Made by a program: the position numbers and the translations under genes. Below the pieces are notes generated by a model that saw only the letters and a list, made by a program, of their open reading frames with translations, had not been told where the DNA came from and ran no database searches. A stretch of DNA of 9,195 nt, from contig JAICIL010000178.1 of NCBI GenBank assembly GCA_025924435.1, positions 1-9,195 of the forward strand. The letters are read 5' to 3'. This stretch comes from Chloroflexia bacterium. Lineage in GTDB: Bacteria; Chloroflexota; Chloroflexia; Thermomicrobiales; JALYUS01. Positions 5,569 through 9,195 of this stretch are shown here, one piece after another. Positions within the stretch are counted from its first letter, which is position 1; every line of letters starts with the position of its first letter.

Positions 5569-6339
5569 CGCCTCCCGCTCCTGCATCGTCGGGATGGCTT
5601 TCGGCATCCGGTCCGGCACGACATCGCCGCCGCGTCGCCAGAGCCGCGCGAGGAATTCCGGCGACGCACCGAAGCGGTAGAGGAGCCGGATCAGCATCAC
5701 CCGGCCGATCAGGCGGTACGGCCCCTGCGCCTTGTGCCGCCGCGTCGAGGTGATCGCCGCCGCGTCGAGCAGGGCGACCCGCCCCTCGCCGCGCAGCCGC
5801 TCCGAGAAGGCGACATCCTCCATCAGCGGCCACGTCGGGAAGCCGCCCAGTTTCTCGAAGACCGACCGCCGCACGAAGATCCCCTGATCGCCCGTGTACG
5901 CCCCCGCGAGCGAGCGCCGATCCGCCCGCCGGGCCATCATCCGGTAGACGCGCGCGTCGTCGTCGAATCGCAGCCGGTACGCACCGCCGACGACCGCCGC
6001 ATCCGCCATCATCTCTCGCACAATCGCCACGTCCGCGAGATATGTATCGGCGTGGACGAAGAGCAGCACATCCGCCGCCGCCGCCGCCGCCGCCAGATTC
6101 TCATTCGCGCCGAGCGATCCCTTGCCCGTCACGACGCGCGCGTACGGCAACGCCTCCCGCGCCGTCGCGTCTCTGCTCGCCCCATCCGCGACGATCAATT
6201 CCGCATCCGGCGCGAGCGCACGGTACCGTTCCAGCACCGCCGCGATCCGGTGCGCCTCATTCCGCGCCGCGACGATGATCGCGAGAGAGGGAAGAGAAAG
6301 GACTGAGGAATCATGGTCCGTATGTTCTTTCCTTACCAT
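5563..6339 (-). CDS. Family 2 glycosyltransferase (TIGR04283-like)
   Basis: This 258-residue protein has a GT-A fold and would transfer a sugar from a nucleotide-sugar donor to an unknown acceptor. Visible parts: N-terminal strand LAIIVAARNEA (19-29); VADGASRDAT (DGxSxD, 52-57); FVHADT (95-99), where HAD takes the place of the usual metal-binding DxD; GDQGIFVRR (150-158); GGFPTWPLMEDVAFSERL (165-182), with E174-D175 as the likely base; and TSTRR (197-201) near the C-terminus. The order and wording resemble the rSAM/selenodomain-associated transferase 2 group (TIGR04283), found in arsenosugar-type clusters, but no other gene of such a pathway is seen here. The start at 6339 has AGGAGCGAGGA upstream; a GTG or ATG at 6360 or 6357 would add up to seven residues. 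A (CCG)7 tract encodes seven alanines (83-89). The stop codon lies inside element B. The gene follows the radical SAM gene by 62 bases and is probably co-transcribed. Confidence 0.8.
   Translation of the reverse strand: MVRKEHTDHDSSVLSLPSLAIIVAARNEAHRIAAVLERYRALAPDAELIVADGASRDATAREALPYARVVTGKGSLGANENLAAAAAAADVLLFVHADTYLADVAIVREMMADAAVVGGAYRLRFDDDARVYRMMARRADRRSLAGAYTGDQGIFVRRSVFEKLGGFPTWPLMEDVAFSERLRGEGRVALLDAAAITSTRRHKAQGPYRLIGRVMLIRLLYRFGASPEFLARLWRRGGDVVPDRMPKAIPTMQEREAT
6072..6094. repeat. CCG trinucleotide tract
   Basis: Seven CCG units plus CC encode seven alanines in the glycosyltransferase just before the FVHADT motif. Such tracts can change length by slippage in steps of three bases, which would keep the frame. 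Related enzymes often have an Ala-rich helix here, so function need not be affected. Confidence 0.75.
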
Positions 6340-6401
6340 GCGGTCCTCGCTCCTCATCACTCACCATTGCCCGCCGATGTGGTGCCGCTGCCAACTCAGT
6401 C

Positions 6402-7835
6402 CTAATCGCTCGTGACGAGTTCGGGTTGCGGCAGCATAATCACATCCCCGAAGGCGGAAGCGTCCACCGCCGTCGTCGGGCGGACGAGGGCATTGAGCGC
6501 GCAGAAGGAGTGCAGGCCGCGCGGCGAGGCGTTGTGGAAGCAGCAGCGATCCACGCGGTCGAAGTCGAGGTCCTCCGCGTCCATGAAGGGCTTGATGAAG
6601 ACGGTCACATACTGCGTGTCGAACATGATGCCGGGGTTCCTGCCGAGATAGGGAAGCAGGACGCGCATCGCCGCCAGCCCCTCGCGGGAAAGCAGCCGCT
6701 TCGAGAATGCGCCCTTGCCGCGCGTCACCATGCGGATGAAATCCACGGGGTCATCGCCGAGAATCTGGCTGTACTTATTCCATTCGATGCCCGGCGTGGT
6801 GGGTACCCAGGCGCCGCGCTTCTTGTCGTGGCGCAGGATGGCGATGGAGTTGCAGAGGGGCGAGCCGAAGCCGAGCGGCATGAACTCTTCCGGCGCGATG
6901 CCGAGTTGCTCCTCGATCAGTTGCAGGATATCCGGCAGCCGGAGTTTGCGCCCGAAGCCGCGCGTGTCGAGCGTCGCGTCCCCCCGGTCCTCGTCAACAT
7001 CCCAGCGGTTGCCGAACGGCGTCGCCGCCTGGAACGAGACGGCGCGGATGATCGGGTGCTGGCGGCAGACTTCGAGGATCGGCCCGATCTGGTCGGTGTT
7101 CAGCCCCGGCAGGAGCGAGACGGCCAGCGTCGTGTTCAGCCCCGCTTTCTCCAGTTGATCGAGCGCCTTCAGGCGGACGCTGAGCAGTTTCTCGCCCCGC
7201 AGCAGTTCGATGTCCGATTCGCGCAGCGAGTCCCACTGCAAGTAGACGGAGGTGAAGCCCCACGCCTTCAGGCTCTCCGCGAAGTCCGCGTCCCGCGCGA
7301 TGCGGATGCCGTTCGAGATCATCTCGAAGTTCGTGAACCCCTTGGATTTAATCAGCGCCGCCAGTTCCTTGAGGTCCTTGCGCACGGACGGCTCGCCGCC
7401 GGAGATTTGCAGGCTGACGTCCGCGCCCTCCGCCGCGACGATCTCGTCGAGCCGCTGCTCGATCTCCGCCATCGTGTAGTGCCGCCCGTCCGGGTTGCTG
7501 CCCGCGTAGCACATCGGGCAGGTGAGGTTGCACTTCTCGGTCACTTCGAGCATCACGAGGCCCGCCCGCTGCCGCCCCGGCAGGCCGGGGCCGCCCTTCG
7601 TCGGCCCGTCCCCGTTGCCGTATTTCGCCTTGATCTGCTCATCCAGGGCGAAGATGCGCGCATAGAACGCGGCGTGCGGCCCGAGGTCGGTCTCGGTCGT
7701 GGAGCCGTCCGGCTCGAACCGCCGGAAGACGACCGCGCCGTTCGGCGACGCCACGTACTGGGCCGGGACGCGCTCGTGCGTCCGCGACAGCCCTTCCGTC
7801 TCCTTCAGCACGCGCTCGCCGATCACCGTCGCCAT
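6402..7835 (-). CDS. Radical SAM enzyme, MJ0619/tetraether synthase-like
   Basis: This 477-residue enzyme would cleave S-adenosylmethionine with a [4Fe-4S] cluster to start radical chemistry. The CX3CX2C cluster motif is C102, C106 and C109 in EKCNLTCPMCYAG. SAM-binding and barrel motifs follow: SLQISGGEPSVRKDL (141-155), MISNGIRIA (172-180), and VYLQWDS (197-203). The C-terminal region has C328 in SPLCNS, IKPFMDA (414-420), and RCCFHNASPRGLHSFCALN (C431, C432, C445), likely ligands of an auxiliary cluster. The phrases VYLQ(F/W)D, IKPFMD and RCC-H-FCA recall the archaeal MJ0619/Tes group, which includes the enzyme that joins lipid tails into membrane-spanning lipids. The N-terminal 100 residues have no cysteine, so the metal-binding module common at that end is missing or degenerate. 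The start at 7835 has GGAG 8 bases upstream. The substrate is unknown. The glycosyltransferase follows in the same direction. Confidence 0.85.
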   Translation of the reverse strand: MATVIGERVLKETEGLSRTHERVPAQYVASPNGAVVFRRFEPDGSTTETDLGPHAAFYARIFALDEQIKAKYGNGDGPTKGGPGLPGRQRAGLVMLEVTEKCNLTCPMCYAGSNPDGRHYTMAEIEQRLDEIVAAEGADVSLQISGGEPSVRKDLKELAALIKSKGFTNFEMISNGIRIARDADFAESLKAWGFTSVYLQWDSLRESDIELLRGEKLLSVRLKALDQLEKAGLNTTLAVSLLPGLNTDQIGPILEVCRQHPIIRAVSFQAATPFGNRWDVDEDRGDATLDTRGFGRKLRLPDILQLIEEQLGIAPEEFMPLGFGSPLCNSIAILRHDKKRGAWVPTTPGIEWNKYSQILGDDPVDFIRMVTRGKGAFSKRLLSREGLAAMRVLLPYLGRNPGIMFDTQYVTVFIKPFMDAEDLDFDRVDRCCFHNASPRGLHSFCALNALVRPTTAVDASAFGDVIMLPQPELVTSD

Positions 7836-7969
7836 GATGAAAACTCCTTGATGAAGTGCGCGACCATCTCTCGTGGTATACGGATGAACAGAGCGACTGG
7901 ATGTATCTTTGCCGCCGTGAGCATAGCACGCATCGCCACCATCCGCGAGATCGCATATCGGCGCGGCAA
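7836..7969 (-). promoter_or_regulatory. Upstream region of the radical SAM gene
   Basis: No gene is seen here. On the minus strand TGCTATGCT (7928-7920) is an extended -10-like motif about 85 bases before the radical SAM start, identical to the nine bases before the aldo/keto reductase. No good -35 accompanies it. Confidence 0.35.
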
Positions 7970-8055
7970 ACCCTTCCCCCAACCCCTCCCCGATGCGGAG
8001 AGGGGAGCATTTCTCCCCCTTCCCTGCGGGGGAAGGGGGTTGGGGGGTTAGGTGA
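7970..8055. repeat. C/G-rich repeat at the reductase gene end (element C)
   Basis: A mirrored block of C-rich then G-rich sequence contains a perfect 10-bp hairpin, CCCCCTTCCC (8015-8024) with GGGAAGGGGG (8030-8039). A broader imperfect pairing runs between TTCCCCCAACCCC near 7976 and the GGGGTT-rich right edge. The right edge contains the TAA stop of the aldo/keto reductase (8050-8048 on the minus strand). It separates that gene from the radical SAM gene and may act as a terminator or be a dispersed repeat like element B. Confidence 0.7.
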
Positions 8056-8983
8056 GAGACGCCCGGTCAATCATCGCCATCTCTTCCGCCGTCAGGCGCC
8101 AGCCGAGCGCGCCCGCGTTCGCCCGCGCGTGCGCCGCGCGCTTCGCCCCCGGGATCGGGATGATCCGGTCATCCCGACAGAGCAGCCAGTTCAGCGCGAC
8201 CTGCGCGGCGGTGCGCTCGCGCGCCCGCGCGATCTCGCGCAGGGTCGTCGCCATCGCGTGGATCGCGCGCAGCCGCTCGCCGCGATAGGCGGGCAGGTAG
8301 CGGCGCGGCCCGGCGACGCGCGCGGATTCGCCGCCGCCCGCGATCAGGCCGTGGACGAGCGGGCTATGGGCGATCAGGGCGACATCGAGTTCCCGGCAGG
8401 CCGCGAGCACGCCGTTCGTCTCCGGCTGCCGCGCGAGGACGTTGTACCGCACCTCGTTGGCGGCGAGCGGGATGCCGTGCCGCGCGAGGCGGTCGTGGGC
8501 GCGGCGCATCCGCGCCGAGCCGAAGTTGCTCACGCCGACCGCGCGCACCTTCCCATCCCGGACGGCCGCCGCCATCGCGTCCATCAGCGCCGCCGTCCGC
8601 AAGACGGTGTAGGGCCAGTGGACGAGATACAGGTCGAGCGTCGGCACATCGAGCCGCGCGAGCGTGCGATCCAGCGCGCCGTGGAGGGTGCGCGCCGAGA
8701 GCCGGTGCGGGAATGGGGTGAACTTGCTGGCGATCACGACGGGCCGCGCGGCCCCCCGCGCGAGCGCGCCGAGCAGCCGCTCCGCGCCGCCCCCGCCGTA
8801 GAGTTCCGCCGTATCGAAGAAGGTCACGCCCGCGTCGAGACTGGCGCGGAACGCCGCCGCGATCTCGGCGCGATCCGGCATCCCGCCGTATGCCCAGAAC
8901 GGCGCGTCCCCCCAGGACCACGTCCCGACGCCGAGCGCCGAGACGGTGATGCCGCTCGCGCCCAGCCGCCGCCTCTCGTCCAT
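8048..8983 (-). CDS. Aldo/keto reductase
   Basis: This 311-residue cytoplasmic oxidoreductase has a TIM-barrel fold and would use NADPH to reduce an aldehyde or ketone. The catalytic tetrad is complete: D57 and Y62 in FFDTAELYG, K87 in ASKF, and H122 in YLVHWP. Other family marks are the N-terminal LGASGITVSALGVGTWSWGD (7-26), VRAVGVSNFG (146-155), NEVRYNVL (176-183), AHSPLVHGLIAGG (205-217), and the cofactor loop IPIPGAKRAAHARANAGALG (275-294). Length is normal for the family. The start at 8983 is chosen because GAAGGG lies 5 bases upstream and the conserved N-terminus begins there; the frame upstream is open to 9073 but not family-like. The natural substrate is unknown, and this family is broad. 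The last codons, ACC TAA, fall in repeat element C. The gene is separated from the radical SAM gene by 212 bases and probably has its own transcript. Confidence 0.92.
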   Translation of the reverse strand: MDERRRLGASGITVSALGVGTWSWGDAPFWAYGGMPDRAEIAAAFRASLDAGVTFFDTAELYGGGGAERLLGALARGAARPVVIASKFTPFPHRLSARTLHGALDRTLARLDVPTLDLYLVHWPYTVLRTAALMDAMAAAVRDGKVRAVGVSNFGSARMRRAHDRLARHGIPLAANEVRYNVLARQPETNGVLAACRELDVALIAHSPLVHGLIAGGGESARVAGPRRYLPAYRGERLRAIHAMATTLREIARARERTAAQVALNWLLCRDDRIIPIPGAKRAAHARANAGALGWRLTAEEMAMIDRASLT

Positions 8984-9063
8984 CGCGGCCCTTCTCCCAT
9001 CCGGAAATCGCCCGCCGTTCGGCTCCCCGAAGGCGGACCCTGTTGATGTCCCGTGCCGCGCGC

Positions 9064-9072
9064 AGCATAGCA
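9064..9072 (-). promoter_or_regulatory. Extended -10-like motif before the reductase gene
   Basis: TGCTATGCT on the minus strand (9072-9064) lies about 81 bases before the reductase ATG. It matches four of six bases of TATAAT and carries the TGn extension. No convincing -35 is found upstream. Confidence 0.35.
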
Positions 9073-9094
9073 TGGCCGTCGAGAAAGAATCATA

Positions 9095-9195
9095 GTGGCG
9101 GGGGGGGGCCGGCCCCGGCGGGGGGTGGGAAGGGGTAGACCCCCCCCCCCCCGGAAAAACCCCCCCAAACCCAAACCCCCACCCGCCCCAGAAAA
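9095..9195. other. Homopolymer-rich contig end
   Basis: This stretch has a 9-base G run (9100-9108), a 13-base C run (9140-9152) and stretches of C broken by A triplets. It has no coding signal. It looks like an unreliable assembly end. Confidence 0.6.

Noticed and set aside
6426..8051. Long plus-strand open frame of 541 codons opposite the radical SAM gene
   Set aside because: It is a shadow of a gene with clear motifs on the other strand; the translation is Arg/Glu/Ala-rich with no recognisable domain.

Overview
This window is GC-rich bacterial DNA with tightly packed genes on both strands. Two secreted lipoproteins carry Thr/Pro/Ala-rich tails (GTPTG, TPTP), and C-rich dispersed inverted repeats sit at gene ends. 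Both traits fit Chloroflexota, perhaps a Thermomicrobia-like lineage. That placement is an inference from composition and protein style, because no rRNA or other phylogenetic marker is present. Both ends of the window run into mixed C/G/A homopolymers that look like low-quality contig termini.

Layout. (1) 208-1017 (+): a lipoprotein with a low-complexity linker and a small C-terminal domain. (2) 1037-1133: a large inverted repeat between two convergent genes. (3) 2596-1141 (-): a compact three-gene unit made of two 75-residue unknown proteins (orfA, orfB) and an ATP-grasp ligase, joined by GTGA and TGATG overlaps. It is preceded by a leader of about 230 nt and a TTGACA promoter in an AT-rich island. 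(4) 3561-2902 (-): a secreted C39-type cysteine peptidase with its own promoter and a composite inverted/direct repeat touching the -35. (5) 4735-3725 (-): an aminoglycoside phosphotransferase/choline kinase-fold protein. (6) 5009-5512 (+): a lipoprotein built from four 18-residue repeats. (7) 7835-5563 (-): a radical SAM enzyme resembling the MJ0619/tetraether synthase-like group, followed by a family 2 glycosyltransferase. (8) 8983-8048 (-): an aldo/keto reductase. I saw no tRNA, rRNA, CRISPR array, transposase or integrase.

How the parts fit. The clearest unit is orfA-orfB-ATP-grasp. Small unknown proteins translationally coupled to a ligase that activates carboxylates suggest a carrier, partner or peptide substrate, but nothing in the sequence proves this. 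The radical SAM gene and the glycosyltransferase are 62 bp apart on one strand and probably form a second operon, possibly acting on a lipid or other envelope component. The kinase, the peptidase and the reductase look like separate transcription units. A TGCTAT -10-type motif recurs upstream of four genes. Two C-rich repeat copies supply the stop codons of the glycosyltransferase and the reductase.
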